From contig JAMXIF010000058.1 in NCBI GenBank assembly GCA_028583685.1, positions 10,015,108 through 10,079,107 of the forward strand: a stretch of 64,000 bases of DNA. Direction: 5' to 3'. The notes beneath the pieces are model-generated. The model made no database searches, was not told the origin of the DNA, and saw nothing but the letters and a program-made list of their open reading frames with translations. Position 1 is the stretch's first letter, and every line of letters starts with the position of its first letter. This document shows positions 42,216 through 53,994 of the stretch, one piece after another. The position numbers were made by a program, and so were the translations under genes. The stretch comes from Petaurus breviceps papuanus. Taxonomy: Eukaryota; Chordata; Mammalia; Diprotodontia; Petauridae.

Positions 42216-42474
42216 TTCTAACCCTACAGTGTGAGAGGAGCTTACAATTTTCACCTTCCATATAGTAAAGGGGGATTTGGTGGAAAGAGTAGAGATTTGG
42301 AAGGCAACATATGCATGACAGAGAAAGGAAGTTTTCTCAACATTCCTCCCCTAATCTACCATGAAAGGAGAGTCCAAAAGCCTCAAACTGAACTTTTCTC
42401 CTAAATTTGCACTTCCTTCTGACATCACTATTTCTGTATGTGTCATCATCCACTCAATGTCTCACAATCAAAAC

Positions 42475-42690
42475 CTTGGATCCAAAAAGTGGGACCCTAA
42501 TGCACTGTTGGTGGAATTGTGAACTGAACTAACCCCAATCTAATTGGAGAGCAATTTGGAACTATGCCCAAAGAGCTACAAAACTGGGTATATCCTTTGA
42601 TCCAGCAATTCCCCTACCAGATCTATATCCCAGAGAGATTTTTTAAAGGCAAAGGACCTATATGTATAGGCTTATTTGTAAGGCTTTCAA
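42475..42690 (+). mobile_element. L1 ORF2 C-terminal fragment
   Basis: 'accctaatgcactgttggtg', 'gaattgtgaactgaactaac', 'gagagcaatttggaactatg' and 'tcctttgatccagcaattcc' match the Cys-knuckle and downstream part of L1 ORF2 (compare 12890-13030). It is about 0.2 kb only. Confidence 0.85.
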
Positions 42691-42734
42691 AATAAATACT
42701 CAACATTATTTGTGATTCTTCCTGAACACAATGG

Positions 42735-43795
42735 AGTGAGGAAGAAAAGTGAAGACAGTTTCACTCACTGGATATTTATTGGATGCCTACCACAAGCAAC
42801 ACTGTGGGATGTGTAAAAATAAATTACAGGATCCCAGATCTCAAGGAGCTTATACATTGTCTTATACATAATATTTGTCTAGTCTTTTATATAATAATGA
42901 TAATGCAAATTAGATTACAATAAGTGCAAGATAGATGGGCCAAATGCTATGAGTTGAGAGGAGAGAAAGATCATTTTTATTGGGAGGCATTAGGAAAGTA
43001 TTCTTGGAAGTAATGTCAATAAGCTGGACCTTGAAGGATGGCTAAGATTTTAACAGATATATATGAGTGGATATATGGGAATAACATGAGCAAAGACATA
43101 AAGTAAGAAAGCATGCAATACAATCCAGGAACGGCAGATAGGATAGGTGGGTTGGAGCATGGGGTATATAAAAAAGTAAAACAAAATAGGTTGAAACTGG
43201 ATTATATGTAGATCCTTGAAGGCTAGCTCAAGAAACTTGGACTTCATTCCATAAGCAATGAAATACCAAAGTAGACTTTGGGGTAATGAACATTAGAACT
43301 ATATATTTGGCAAAATAATCTGACAACAGTGTGCAGAATTCATTAGATAGGTGAAAACTATTGTAGTAGTCTAGCAAAGAAGGCCCTTAGCTAGGATGCT
43401 AGTAATGAGAATGGAAAGGAAAAGGGAATGCTCTTACATTTAAAATTAGAAGAGACATCAGAGGACATCAAGTCTAACACCCTCCCCCATTTTAAATATA
43501 TGAGGAGGAAAGTGATTTACCCAAAGGTCAAACGGTTAGTTTGGTGGCAAAGTCAATGCAAAAGATACTGGTAGAATTTGGAGGTTTCAAGTCTGGGCAG
43601 TTGGGGAAATGGTGTTTTCCTTAACTGAGATAGGAAAATCAGGAAGAACAGATTTTAAGGGAAAATGATGAGTTTTGTACCTACTGAGTTTGAGAAGAAA
43701 GGGACACATCCAGGTAGAGATGTCCAGTAGGAAACTGGAAATGCCAGTCTGGAGTTTGAGGAAGACCATAGGGACTAGACAGCCTCTCAACTTTC
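42735..43795 (-). mobile_element. L2 LINE 3' region antisense, about 1 kb, with SINE inserted
   Basis: Successive antisense L2 blocks: 'ggatatttattggatgccta', 'ctcaaggagcttatacattg', 'gcaaagacataaagtaagaa', 'aacttggacttcattccata', 'attgtagtagtctagcaaag', then after the SINE at 43435-43565 'cacatccaggtagagatgtc'. It is the longest L2 stretch in the window. Confidence 0.75.
43435..43565 (-). mobile_element. CORE-SINE-like repeat, antisense
   Basis: 'aattagaagagacatcagag' through 'gatttacccaaaggtcaaac'. It interrupts the L2. Confidence 0.55.
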
Positions 43796-43871
43796 CTTTA
43801 TAGTACAAAGATTATGGAAACTATGGCAGATAGAAATTTCTTGGAAACTTATGGGTACAAAATAAAAACGC

Positions 43872-44161
43872 TTTTTAAAAGAAACTAATAAATAGAAGTA
43901 TGTCTAGGATGGCTTTACATATGTGTGTGTGTATACACACATATTTGTGTCTAATGGTAGCTATCTCTATGGTGGAGTGGGGAAGAAAAGAAAAAAAGAA
44001 AGTTACAAGACTTTATTATATATTTTAAAAGAATAGCAAGCTGTACATAATAGATTTGCAATTTCATGTGCAAACATCTTTTGTTCTCTTCTACTATACT
44101 ATAGAAATGCTTGTGTTATTTCCTAAGTTCAGAATAAGATAAGTTTTTTAAAAAGAAACTA
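43872..44161 (+). mobile_element. L1 3' UTR, 5'-truncated, with TSD
   Basis: About 0.26 kb of L1 3' UTR ('taatggtagctatctctatg', 'aagttacaagactttattat'). TSDs are ttttaaaagaaacta (43872-43886 region) and ttttaaaaagaaacta (44146-44161). Confidence 0.75.
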
Positions 44162-44166
44162 GCTTT

Positions 44167-44349
44167 AAAAATAGACCTAATCAGGGGCGGCCAGGTAGCA
44201 CAGCGAGTAAGAGCACCGGCTCCAGTGTTAGGATAACCTGGGGATTGAATCCAGGCTCAGGCACTTAGCACCCACCTAGAAACACCTGGCCGTGTAACCT
44301 TGAGCAAGTTACTTAACCCCGATTGCTTAAAAAAAAATAGACCTAATCA
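44167..44349 (+). mobile_element. Marsupial tRNA-SINE with exact TSD
   Basis: Body 44184-44332: 'ggggcggccaggtagcacag', 'gagcaccggctccagtgtta', ending 'ccgattgctt' plus A-tail. The TSD aaaaatagacctaatca (44167-44183 and 44333-44349) is exact over 17 nt. Same subfamily as the dimer at 14485. Confidence 0.93.
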
Positions 44350-44782
44350 TAAAGCATGGAGGTCTTGGAATAAAATATTAGTCCTCTTGTATAGATAAAC
44401 TGATCTCTAGTTGCCTGAAATTTACAATAAGCCAACAGAAATCAATAGTGAAAGTGTAGAAACCATGCCTCTGATCCAGCAAAAGTGTTATTGAAATATG
44501 CACATATTAATATAAAACTGAAAGCATTTCATTACAATGCTATATAGGACAAGTGTTCCCAAAAAATAAATTTCTATATTTGTAAGAGATGGGTCCAGTG
44601 GGGAAGGAGTTCCAGTCTCCACTGCTTCTGTTCTATATCTTGTGTGTCTTCATTCTTTGTCTACTCTGGCTACCTGAAATTTCCTTAATTCTGACACTGG
44701 TTATATTGATGCCACTATGAACACTACCAATACCCCTGGGCTATTTTGACATTGAAACATGTCCATATACAAGTAAAATCCA

Positions 44783-44847
<65 letters not shown>
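44783..44847. repeat. (TA)n microsatellite
   Basis: About 30 TA units with one TG interruption. Both-strand Ile/Tyr-rich frames here are artefacts. Confidence 0.93.
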
Positions 44848-44849
<2 letters not shown>

Positions 44850-44904
44850 TAACTGAGGGAAACAAGAAGAATATCATGTAGCACATAATACCTGAGTTTA
44901 TTTT

Positions 44905-45480
44905 TTAAAACTAGGGCTTCTAAGAGGCATTGGTTAAGAGGGAATGCATTCCAAGCAGAAAACACAAGCAAAGGCATGAAGATGGGATATGAATTGATGG
45001 CCATAAAAAATAGAAAATAGTTCAATCTGGATACAGTATAGAGTGTGTGAACTGCAATAATGTCTATTAAGCCTAGAAAGTTAGGATGGAGCTTGATTGT
45101 GAGGAATTTTAAATGCCAAACTAAGGAGTTATATTATATCCTAGAATGAATAGGGAGTTTCTAGAGTGTTTTGAGCAGAGTAGTAATATCATCAGACTTG
45201 TATTTTAAGAGTATTACTTTGAAAGCAATGTGGCCAGAAAAAAAACTTGAGGCAGGAAGAGCAATCAGGAAGCTATTGAAATAGTACAGGTAAGGGGCGG
45301 CCAGGTGGCTCAGCGAGTAAGAGTACTGGCTCCAGTGTCGGGATGACCTGGATCAAATCCGGGCTCAGATACTCAGCACCACACCCAGAGATAACTGGCT
45401 GTGTAACCTTTAGCAAGTTACTTAACCCCAATTGCTTTAAAAAAAATAGTACAGGTAAAAGACAGAAAGCAACCAGCAAT
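44905..45480 (-). mobile_element. L2 LINE antisense, split by a SINE
   Basis: 'aatgcattccaagcagaaaa', 'gcaaaggcatgaagatggga', 'ttgagcagagtagtaatatc' and 'gaagctattgaaatagtaca' are consecutive antisense L2 blocks up to the SINE target. Confidence 0.75.
45279..45458 (+). mobile_element. Marsupial tRNA-SINE with exact TSD
   Basis: Body 45294-45443: 'ggggcggccaggtggctcag', 'gagtactggctccagtgtcg', ending 'ccaattgcttt' plus A-tail. The TSD aaatagtacaggtaa (45279-45293, 45444-45458) is exact. Confidence 0.93.
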
Positions 45481-46480
45481 ATGGCAGATTGGTCATTTTC
45501 TCCAAACTTTTAACTCTCTAACCATCAAAGAAAGGGATTGTTTACCAGATGAAGAACAATTACAGATGAAATGACAGGACAAATGAGAGAAAAACCTGAC
45601 AAGGTAAAATACTTTTGAATTAACACAGGGAAACTAATTCTTAAAGTTAACTAATAATAGGGACACAATTAGCAGACTAGGGGGAAAAGACTAATCTGCA
45701 ATTTAATGTCTCTCTAAATAAGTAAAAGAGATTAACAGATTTGGAGAACAAAAATACCGAAGTGAAAGGAAATCTGGCAAAAGAAAAGCAAAAGACAACA
45801 ATGTTATCAGAACATATGAATTCTATATAAGCCAAAGTGATTGTGAACTTGAAGACAAGATGCAGAGACAACTTAAGAATAACATCTCTCCCAGAAGAGG
45901 ATGAAAATCAAAAATCTAAACACCGTAATGCAGGAGATACTATAAGAAAACATCACAGAATTTCTGAATACAAAAAAACCAAATAGTTCAATAAAGAGAA
46001 TCCACAGATCATCTCCAGAAGAAAAAACAAATACTTTAAACCCCAGAATGCAAAATGGTTAAATTAGATCGTTTTTATGACCCCTTCCTCTCCCCCCAAA
46101 AAAAGTTCAACAGATTTTTAAAGCATCCAGGAGAAAAATCATCATATACAAAGGAAAGGAAATTCGTATAATGCAAAACTAGTCCAGGGCCATGAGAAAT
46201 AACAGGAGGGAACAGAATGCTATATGTCAAAAAACAAAAGAGTTCAAATTGCAATGCAAAACTATATACTATGAAAGCCTGAGTCTTAATATCAATAAAA
46301 ATATGGCATTCAATAACAAAAAGACATCTCAGTTATTCCTGGGTGGTGGGGGGAAGGAAGCCATGAGCAGATTACTCAACTTGTAAATACCCCCAAACAG
46401 TAAAAACACTAGAAAGGCACCTAAATCAATGAAAGAAATTACTCCATACCTATAACTTGCAGAATCAAGCTGTCTCAACT
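45475..46480 (+). mobile_element. Old L1/HAL1-type ORF1 region
   Basis: 'ggcagattggtcattttctc' near the start resembles an L1 leader. Lys/Glu/Asn-rich text with the order leader, coiled-coil-like stretch ('agagacaacttaagaataac'), 'gagaatccacagatcatctc' and 'aaagcatccaggagaaaaat' recalls ORF1, as in 26041-27063. It is heavily decayed. Confidence 0.45.
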
Positions 46481-46689
46481 GACACAATGTATTCATTTTT
46501 ATGAATATGAAGCTAAAGAAAATAGAGATAAATTTTTAATTGCATTTCCAAGTAAACTTATATCTGCTTGTAATTTTTTGGTATTTAAAGTAAATTTTAA
46601 CAAATAGGAGAAGCCATGATAATTTTTTTTTTATTTGAATCAATTGATCCAAATGGTCCTACTGTTAATGGATAGAATGAAAAAGAAAG

Positions 46690-46771
46690 GGAAGAAGGAA
46701 GGAAGGAAGGAAGGAAGGAAGGAAGGAAGGAAGGAAGGAAGGAAGGAAGGGAGGGAGGGAGGGAGGGAGGG
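46690..46771. repeat. (GGAA)n microsatellite
   Basis: About 17 GGAA units followed by GGGA units. Confidence 0.95.
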
Positions 46772-46879
46772 AAAAAATGAACTAAATAATTTCTGAGATT
46801 ATTTTTCCCCCAGCTCTAGAGCTATAATGTTCTGATCCTATGATGTCAGAAAAAATTAAATTTTACAAATTAAACTTTT

Positions 46880-47400
46880 TTAAAGGTGTGTATATATAGC
46901 AATTCATTTCCTTAATGAGTAAAAGAGGGTAGTTCAATCACCAAATCCATATTAAAAGCAAATCATACTCAAAAGTATTATAGCTGAATATATTTGAAAG
47001 GTTTTTTCTAAAAGAACTATCCAAAGATTTTCATAACAGTATTATATGCAATTGCAAATATTTTGAAACTACCTAAATATCCCAAAATATGAAAATGGCT
47101 AAAATTATTTATCGCACATTAATATAATGGAATATTAAAATGTCATTAAGACTTTCATGTATGAAGGACACAAAGAAATCTGGAAAGAACTATATGCATG
47201 AAAAGTAAAAAGATGGAACCAGAAAAATAGAAAAGCCAAGACTACATAGGGGAAAAAAATAAGAATGAATGGGTAAACAAAAATTTCGGGTAGGGACTTA
47301 GAGGGAGTGACAGAAAAACTGTTATGATATTTTATGCATTGAAATAAATTTAATATATATTTACATATATTTAATAGAAATAGTTACTAAGAAATAGAGC
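46880..47400 (+). mobile_element. Old L1-type 3' region
   Basis: 'ttcataacagtattatatgc', 'gaaactacctaaatatccca', 'aatataatggaatattaaaa' and 'atgaaaagtaaaaagatgga' follow the order of an L1 ORF2 end and 3' UTR. It is ancient and diverged, perhaps the same element as 45475. Confidence 0.5.
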
Positions 47401-47440
47401 TAATTCTACTGATACTTTATTATTTTTAAGAAAATATTTT

Positions 47441-47631
47441 AAAAATCTGTTACTTAGGGTGGCTAGGTGGCACAGTGAGGAAAGCGCCAGCCCCGGAGTC
47501 AGGAGGACCCAAGTTCGGTTCTGGCCTCAGACACTTAACACCCACACACAAAAAAACTAGCCATGTAACCTTGGGCAAGTTACTTAACCCCAATTGCCCT
47601 CCAAAAAAGGCAAAAAAAAATCTGTTGCTTA
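47441..47631 (+). mobile_element. Marsupial tRNA-SINE with TSD
   Basis: Body 47457-47615: 'ggtggctaggtggcacagtg', 'agcgccagccccggagtcag', ending 'caattgccctcc' plus A-rich tail. TSDs are aaaaatctgttactta (47441-47456) and aaaaatctgttgctta (47616-47631). Same subfamily as 3292. Confidence 0.92.
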
Positions 47632-49025
47632 ATGAAAGGAGTCATTGTCATCAGTAATATCCTTTAAATAAAGTCCATAGAAGAATTACTACTATGTTCA
47701 AATTAATGTTCTAATCATGAAGTATCTAGGTCAGGTTGTCTTGTCATTTGGGGAGATTTTTCACTCAAATGGGAATTTTTCCACTGACTATGCATAGGTT
47801 TCATGTTTTTTTTTCTATGCAGGCAATGGAAACATTGGTACATCAGCAAAGTACCTGAAGCACTCACTTTTACTGTATAAGAATAATGAATTATTTGGCA
47901 GTCCCAATATAAAGAAGCTTTATTTTCCCTAGGAGGATGCTCTGCACTTATGTGTGGTTAATTTTTCTAGCCAACTTCTCCTTTAAATGCTTGTTGTTTT
48001 TTATGGAGATGTTCTGAATGGTATGTTTACAAGTAATACTGGGGGTCTGCATAGAAAGTACTAAATTCATCCTCAGCACTTCGGCCCTACTGCTAGGCTG
48101 CAGAATGAAGGTCAGCAGAAGCACCAGTGGACTAAGTCTTTGTTTTTGCATTAAAAAAACCTGTAGACCACAGAACTTTAGCCAAATCCAACAAACACAA
48201 ATCCAACCAATAGTAGCAACAGCAACCCAGTTCTCATTCTCACCTTAACAGGCTACTCTGCAACTCCACTTTTTGCACCTATTTTGGTTTCATTTTCTCT
48301 TCTCCCTTCATCAGCAGCCCTGTACTCAGCTACATGTCCAGTCTCCTTTTTATGCCATGGTTTTTACCTCCCTGCCTCCCACCTTCCAAGTGCCAGCACC
48401 ATAGACCCTAAAAATTACTCCATGGTACCTCTAGGTACCATTCTAGGCTCTGCCCTCAAAAATTGGCCCCTGGTACCTTCACTTTGACAGCATCCAACAG
48501 CCTGAGGAAAGCTTTCATCCATTCAGTCCCTTTCCTGAAATTCCAAAGAGCAAGCTGACACTAATGGCAAATGGGGACCCAAATACTTTAGGACCAAATT
48601 TACATTTGCTTCTAAGATACTGTTAAATGCAAAATTAATGCCTCAAGTTAATTCGATGTTCTCTGCTTTGAGTCGATTAGCACACACTAAATTTCATACT
48701 AATGCTTCCAGTTTTCCTGCATGGCAAGATTCTCCAAATTCCACTGATGGCAATTTTTAAAAATATATGTTCATGTTATTTCATTGCTGGGCAGTTTGAA
48801 GTATTTCCAGTATGCTAGTGCTCTCTTCTTGGGTAAACTAGCTTTGGTTGTATTGGTCCGTAATACTTAAACTTTCCATCAACAACATGGATATAACCAA
48901 AGCTAATCATTTTCCAAAGAAATCCAGTTACTATTACCATGGAAACATAAAGTCTAAAAGCTGTTTTTATCTAATAGGAAAAACCAAAAGAAACACCTAA
49001 AAAAAAAATCTAAAATGCTGTACTC
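47632..49025. other. Unassigned, repeat-poor DNA
   Basis: About 1.4 kb in which I see no repeat family. Frames of 67-76 codons (48018-48248, 48284-48487) have no motif. Confidence 0.5.
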
Positions 49026-49029
49026 CATT

Positions 49030-49175
49030 CTTACTCAGCCTTTTAGAATCCCTCTCTTCCCTAAAGATAAAAATTAAGCACCATCCTCTACAGAAAGCTT
49101 TTCCTGATCTCTGTCACCAACACAATTTCTAGTGCCCTTCCTCCCAAATTATCTCTTATTCAGGAATATGCTGGT
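49030..49175 (+). mobile_element. L2 LINE 3' region fragment
   Basis: 'cagaaagcttttcctgatct' and 'tagtgcccttcctcccaaat' match sense L2. Confidence 0.6.
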
Positions 49176-49439
49176 AAACATTTAACAACCAGATTTTCAG
49201 AGGGAAAGTATGCATGATATAACAAAAATATAATATGAATTATCAACATCTTCATGTCTTTCTTAAATCTAGATGATCATCAGGACAATAAAGCAAACCC
49301 TGATTTGAAGGGTTTGCTGATTTCTATGATATGAATAATGCTTACATTGAAAATTTAACAATTCATTCTCCAGTCTGTTAGACTTGGCTCCAGCACATCT
49401 GTATTTGTATTTTATTTAGTACTATTTATTAACTTTATG

Positions 49440-49530
49440 TTATATGTATAATATGCATGTGTACATACATGTGTGTATATATACACATATGTATATATAC
49501 ATATATGTGTATATATGTATTTGTGTATGC
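49440..49530. repeat. TA/TG-rich low complexity
   Basis: Alternating TATATG and TGTGTA units. Confidence 0.85.
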
Positions 49531-49534
49531 ACCC

Positions 49535-49965
49535 TGAGGTTCAAAGCCTATCTTCATAAGATTCTCTTCATTGGTGGAAAATGATTATTCAGTCCTTGAG
49601 GTGTGTTGGAGAACATGCTCAAGGAGGTGTGTTGGAGAACATGGGAGAAAAGATATCCTGGTTTTCTGACTTCTAGCTATGAGAAAAGATACTTGGTTCT
49701 AGATTCTCTTTAGGGAGAAGTCCCGCAAATGGGGAGAAATGCTATGGAAAGAAGCCAACATATAGAAGAGCCTGGGCCTTGATCATGTTCGTATCTTCTA
49801 AGAATCTTCTCCCTTCAGGGACTTCTACCTGAAGACAATCTGGGATCAAGCATTTTCTCTCTCAAATTTGGAAGCCAGAAGACCAGGATCCCACATCTCC
49901 AAAGCCCTTACCAACTCCCCCCACCCCTCACCTAGGTAGAGAGAATTGAGTAATCAATCTGTACC
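49535..49965. other. Unassigned; shares phrases with 32.3 kb
   Basis: It contains a short tandem duplication (gaggtgtgttggagaacatg, twice within 49600-49642). The part at 49850-49945 resembles 32265-32410. It may be a dispersed repeat, possibly LTR-derived. Confidence 0.35.
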
Positions 49966-50146
49966 AAAGAAGAGTATCTTGGGGTGGCTAGGTGGTACAG
50001 TAAATAGAGCACTGGCCCTGGAGTCAGGAGGTCCTGAGTTCAAATCCTGCTTCAGACACTTAACACTTACTAGTCATGTGACCTTGGGCAACTCACTTTA
50101 CCCCAGTTGCCCTCCAAAAAAGAAAAATAAAAAAGAGGAGTATTTT
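49966..50146 (+). mobile_element. Marsupial tRNA-SINE with TSD
   Basis: Body 49981-50131: 'ggggtggctaggtggtacag', 'gagcactggccctggagtca', 'gtgaccttgggcaactcact'. TSDs are aaagaagagtatctt (49966-49980) and aaagaggagtatttt (50132-50146), with two differences. Confidence 0.9.
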
Positions 50147-50327
50147 ATGCAAATGGACTTTATGTTATATGTGTACTTATTTCCCCCATTAGAAAATCAG
50201 ATGGATTTGTTCAATTCTTTGTCCTAATATATCATTAGTCCTGGCAATGATTCATTGATTTACAAAGTAAAGTTGTAACCAATTGGAAAGGAAAAATAAG
50301 CATCACTTAGTATAAATAAAAGTTCTT

Positions 50328-50885
50328 TCTATTCAATTCAACAAACATTTGTTAAGTGCCTACTATGTGTAAGGAACCCTTCAAGGTACTGGGAGATACA
50401 AAGACAAAAGTGAAACAATCTCAACTATTTTTGCCTTTCTTTGTACCCCAGCACCTACACAATGCCTGTTTTATAGCAAGAATTTAATAAATATTTATTG
50501 ACTAAGATAGAGTCAAGAGGCATATTCTAATGGGAAATACAAATGCCCATATAAATAAACATAACATACATACAAATCAATGTAAAATCTTTTCAAGGAC
50601 AAAGCACTGACCACTAGGGTGAACAAGAAAGGCTTTGTGGAGGAGTTGGACCCTGAGCTGTGCTTTGGAAGAAGTTAGGGCTCCTATGAGACACAGGTGA
50701 AAAGGGAGTATATTTCATATATAGGAGACCACCTGTACAAAGAAAGACACACATCATTAGCAGAGGGATGGGTAAAGTGATGAGTGAATCAGAGAAGGGC
50801 AGGAAGATGGACCAAAGTGAGGATTAGATGGTTTCAAAGTAGAACTGTCTGAAGCAAGCAGAACAGGTGACTCAAAGCACACCCC
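50328..50885 (-). mobile_element. L2 antisense with a sense L2 end inside
   Basis: The antisense tail begins 'caacaaacatttgttaagtg'. 50430-50512 reads as a sense L2 end ('ctttgtaccccagcacctac', 'aatttaataaatatttattg'). Antisense L2 resumes at 50513 and runs to about 50880. Confidence 0.6.
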
Positions 50886-50887
50886 CA

Positions 50888-51250
50888 AAAGACAGTACAT
50901 TATATGACAAAAGGAACACTGGGTTTGAAATCTGGAGAACTATGTCCTTGTCTGGATCTGCCAAAAATCTATCTGTATGACCTTGGAAAAGTCGTTTCAT
51001 CTAGCATATGTGAATGCTTATTCCCTTCCCCATTTGAATTTAAATTTCTTTTTTTATTTATTATTTTTCATTTATTATCTGTGTGTCCTGAGCTTAGCTC
51101 AGTGCCTGGAATATAGAAGGAAATTAATAAATGGTTACTAATTGATTGATGGAAGTAGGTAGGTAAGGAAAGTATTACTATCCCCATTTAATAGATGAGG
51201 GAACTAAGGCTCAGAGATGTCAAGGTAATCCAAAGTTCCCCAATCTATGT
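50888..51250. mobile_element. MIR, L2 end and MIR antisense in series
   Basis: 50890-51020 is a sense MIR-type body. 51045-51150 is a sense L2 end ('aattaataaatggttactaa'). 51160-51240 is an antisense MIR piece ('agatgagggaactaaggctc'). Confidence 0.55.
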
Positions 51251-51319
51251 AATGGGCCACTTCCTCAGTCTCTACTTCTTCCACACTGCCATTCTAAAAT
51301 GGCTAAGAATCCATTCAGC

Positions 51320-51730
51320 CATAGCTTCAACATTTATTAAGCACCAAATTTGTGCAGTGTGCTGTGCTAGTCACTGGAGAAGATAGGAAATTTGATTAAG
51401 ACAGGCCCCACCTATCCTTGTGGAGCTCAGAGTCTAATCAGGAGATAAGAAGCTAACAGGTACTACACAATATATGAGTTAAGTGTATTAGAAAGCTGCA
51501 GAACCAAGCACCATGTGAAGTGTTAAAGGGAGAGAGTCATCCTCAGTGGAAGGAATAAGGGAATACTCCAGGAAGGAAGTGGCCTTTGAATTGGGTTTTT
51601 AAAGATGGATAGAAACTCAGCTGGCAAAATGGGAGAGGCAAAACATTCCAGGCAAAGAAAGCAGATCTATGAAGGCTCGGAATATAGAAAAGGGCTCAAG
51701 CTTGAAACACATGGAGGAGAGTAAGAGGAG
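51320..51730 (-). mobile_element. L2 LINE 3' region, antisense
   Basis: 'tcaacatttattaagcacca', 'ttgtggagctcagagtctaa', 'aaaacattccaggcaaagaa' and 'gaaggctcggaatatagaaa'. Further L2-like blocks follow at 52490-52720. Confidence 0.7.
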
Positions 51731-51974
51731 ACAGAGTTAGAGTGCCCCCCAACCTCAAAATGTCACAAAGTATTTTGTTTTGAAACTCTCTAAAGCACTT
51801 TTTTAAAATGTTTTTCTATTTTGAATGTTATCAATTAGTGTCACTGAGGCATATGATTTCCCTCACCTTTCATTAAAGACAAAGCAATTAGTGACATTAT
51901 AAATATTACAACTTCTTTAGCACTGAGTCCAGTGCTTTTGTACACAGCAGGAGAGAGGGAAGTACGGGAATATG

Positions 51975-52470
51975 CATTTATAAAGGACCTACTATGTACT
52001 AGGCACTATGCTCAAGTAGTTTGCAAATGTGACCTCACTTGGTCCTCACAACATCCCTGGGAGTTAGATGTCCCACTTTATAGTGGAGGAAAAGGAGACA
52101 GAGGTTAAATAATATGCCTAGGGCAACACAGCTGTCTGAGGCTAGATTTGAACTCGTCTTCCTGGAGGCAGCTGGGTGACTCAGTGAATAGAGTACTGGA
52201 CCTGGAGTCAGGAAGACTTGAGTTCAAGTTCAGCCTCAGAGATTCACTAGCTGTGTAACCCTGGTTGAGTCACTTAACCTCTGTTTGCCTTAACCTACTA
52301 GAGAAGGAAATGGCAAACCTCTCCACTCCAGTGTCTTTACCAAGAAAACCCCATGGACAATATTGGTGTTGGGCAGTGTTGGTGTGCTATGCTTCATGAG
52401 ATTACAAAGAGTCGGACACAACTTCCTGACTCCAAGCCCAGCACCCCCTCACTGTCTAAATAAATGTGGG
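51975..52470 (-). mobile_element. MIR/CORE-SINE antisense, host of an RTE-tailed SINE
   Basis: 51975-52165 ('actatgtactaggcactatg' to 'gatttgaactcgtcttcctg') and 52430-52465 ('gactccaagcccagcacccc') form one antisense MIR. Confidence 0.75.
52166..52430 (+). mobile_element. RTE-tailed marsupial SINE, near full length
   Basis: Head 'gaggcagctgggtgactcag', box-B-like 'gagttcaagttcagcc', 'gtgtaaccctggttgagtca', then 'gagaaggaaatggcaaacct', 'gaaaaccccatggacaatat' and the RTE-like end 'caaagagtcggacacaactt'. It is the most complete copy of this family here. Confidence 0.85.
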
Positions 52471-52489
52471 TTGAATCACTGTGTGAATT

Positions 52490-52735
52490 AAATGAATAAG
52501 TATCTAAAAGGTGGAGCCACAGCAGATGGTAGAAGGTTTTAAATGAAAAGCAAAATGAAAATTAGGGAAAAAAGCAAAGGAAATAGGGAAGTGCGGGAGA
52601 TTTTTGAGTAGAGGAGTAGCAGGACCCCCTACTTGGCAATAGTATAAATGATAGATTGGTGGGAGAGGGAAGAGAGGAGGGAAGGTCTGCTAGGCTTCAT
52701 TATAATAAAGAGAATCAAAGAAATAGAAAGTCATT
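52490..52735 (-). mobile_element. L2 antisense, degraded
   Basis: 'gagatttttgagtagaggag' and nearby text fit antisense L2 beyond the part at 51320. Confidence 0.5.
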
Positions 52736-52969
52736 GACACAGGGGTGTGTTCTAATTTTAGTTCTAATTCTAATTCTAAATCTAGGATTTAGAATCGCAG
52801 AATGTTAGAGATGGAAGTGCCCCAGCCAAAGTCACCTAGATCAACTTCTTCATGTCATATCCCACCTCTGACAAAGGCTGAGTGACCATGGGCAAGTCAC
52901 TTCATCCCTCAGGTGCAATTTCTTCACCTGTAAAATGGGGACTTAAAAAAAACAAAAAACCACTGGTTT

Positions 52970-53245
52970 CCCTCAAAGCTCAGCTCACCCACCATGTGTT
53001 TGCTATATAATACTTTTCCTGATTTCCCAAACTACAAGTACCTCCCCAAAGATGAATAATATTGTATTTTCACACGTGTCATATACATATTTGTTTTGAG
53101 TATACTTATATATGTGTTGTCTCCCCCTATAGAATGTAATCTCCTTGAGAACAATGATGGCTTTATTTTTGTCTGAATCTCCAGAACTTAGCATAGGACC
53201 TGATACAAAAAAAGTCATTTAATAAATGCTTGATGGTTGATAGAC
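52970..53245 (+). mobile_element. L2 LINE 3' end
   Basis: 'cttttcctgatttcccaaac', 'tatgtgttgtctccccctat', 'gaatgtaatctccttgagaa' and 'cattt aataaatgcttgatg'-type end at 53215-53235. It is well preserved. 52795-52965 just before is a MIR-type piece. Confidence 0.8.
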
Positions 53246-53990
53246 AAAGTACTCTGCAAATCTCAATAAGCTATAGAAATATGAATTATTACTTTGCAAA
53301 CAATAGGTGTTTAATAAATGAATGTTGTATTGAATTATTTCATAAATGAGCCAACTGAAACAGAGAATGGCTGTGACTGGCTCTAAGTCACGTAACTAGT
53401 TGATGGAAGAAGTAGGGCTAGATGATCACACATACTACATTCCTGCTGAAAATAGTGGGATTTCAGTGTGGGAAAAGAGTAGATCAAACCACATTTATTT
53501 ATTTTGAAGTTTGTAATGCCTTTTCTAAAAGCTGGTTATTTTCACCACTTCCTGCTACTAACTACAGAAAAGTATGCACTTCCTTGAAATATTTGGAATA
53601 GCTCACAGTTCCGCTGTGGAAATGTCCCCAATACATGTGTACCCCAGTGATCATTTGGAATCCACACAAAACTACCATTCATAAACCCTCTTCCTTAGAG
53701 CTACATTGGGGACAACATAGGGCCCCCTATTAAGCCTATGCTGCAAACTCAGAGTAATGCAAAATCTTCCTAATATCTGCCTGGAAACTTGGGAATTTAT
53801 ATGGGTAATGTTAACAATAGCTAATGTAACACCTGAGTTCACCAAAACATGTCCCTTTGAAGTCTGTATTATTTGAAAATATTTTATTGATGGGTCTGAA
53901 TTTTCCATGGTTGCTCAATGATCTTATCATTACACAGGGAAAGTTTGATTTAATTTAGTTCAAGAAGACATAGTCTAATTGGAATGGGTC
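53246..53990. other. MIR antisense piece, then unassigned DNA
   Basis: 53250-53440 has antisense MIR fragments. 53460-53990 holds nothing recognised. Confidence 0.45.
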
Positions 53991-53994
53991 CCAA

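Noticed and set aside
44701-45025. Minus-strand frames with repeated Ile-Tyr, resembling membrane segments
   Set aside because: They are produced by the (TA)n microsatellite.
46690-46771. Regular repeat considered as a CRISPR-like array
   Set aside because: It is a tetranucleotide microsatellite without spacers, in a mammalian context.
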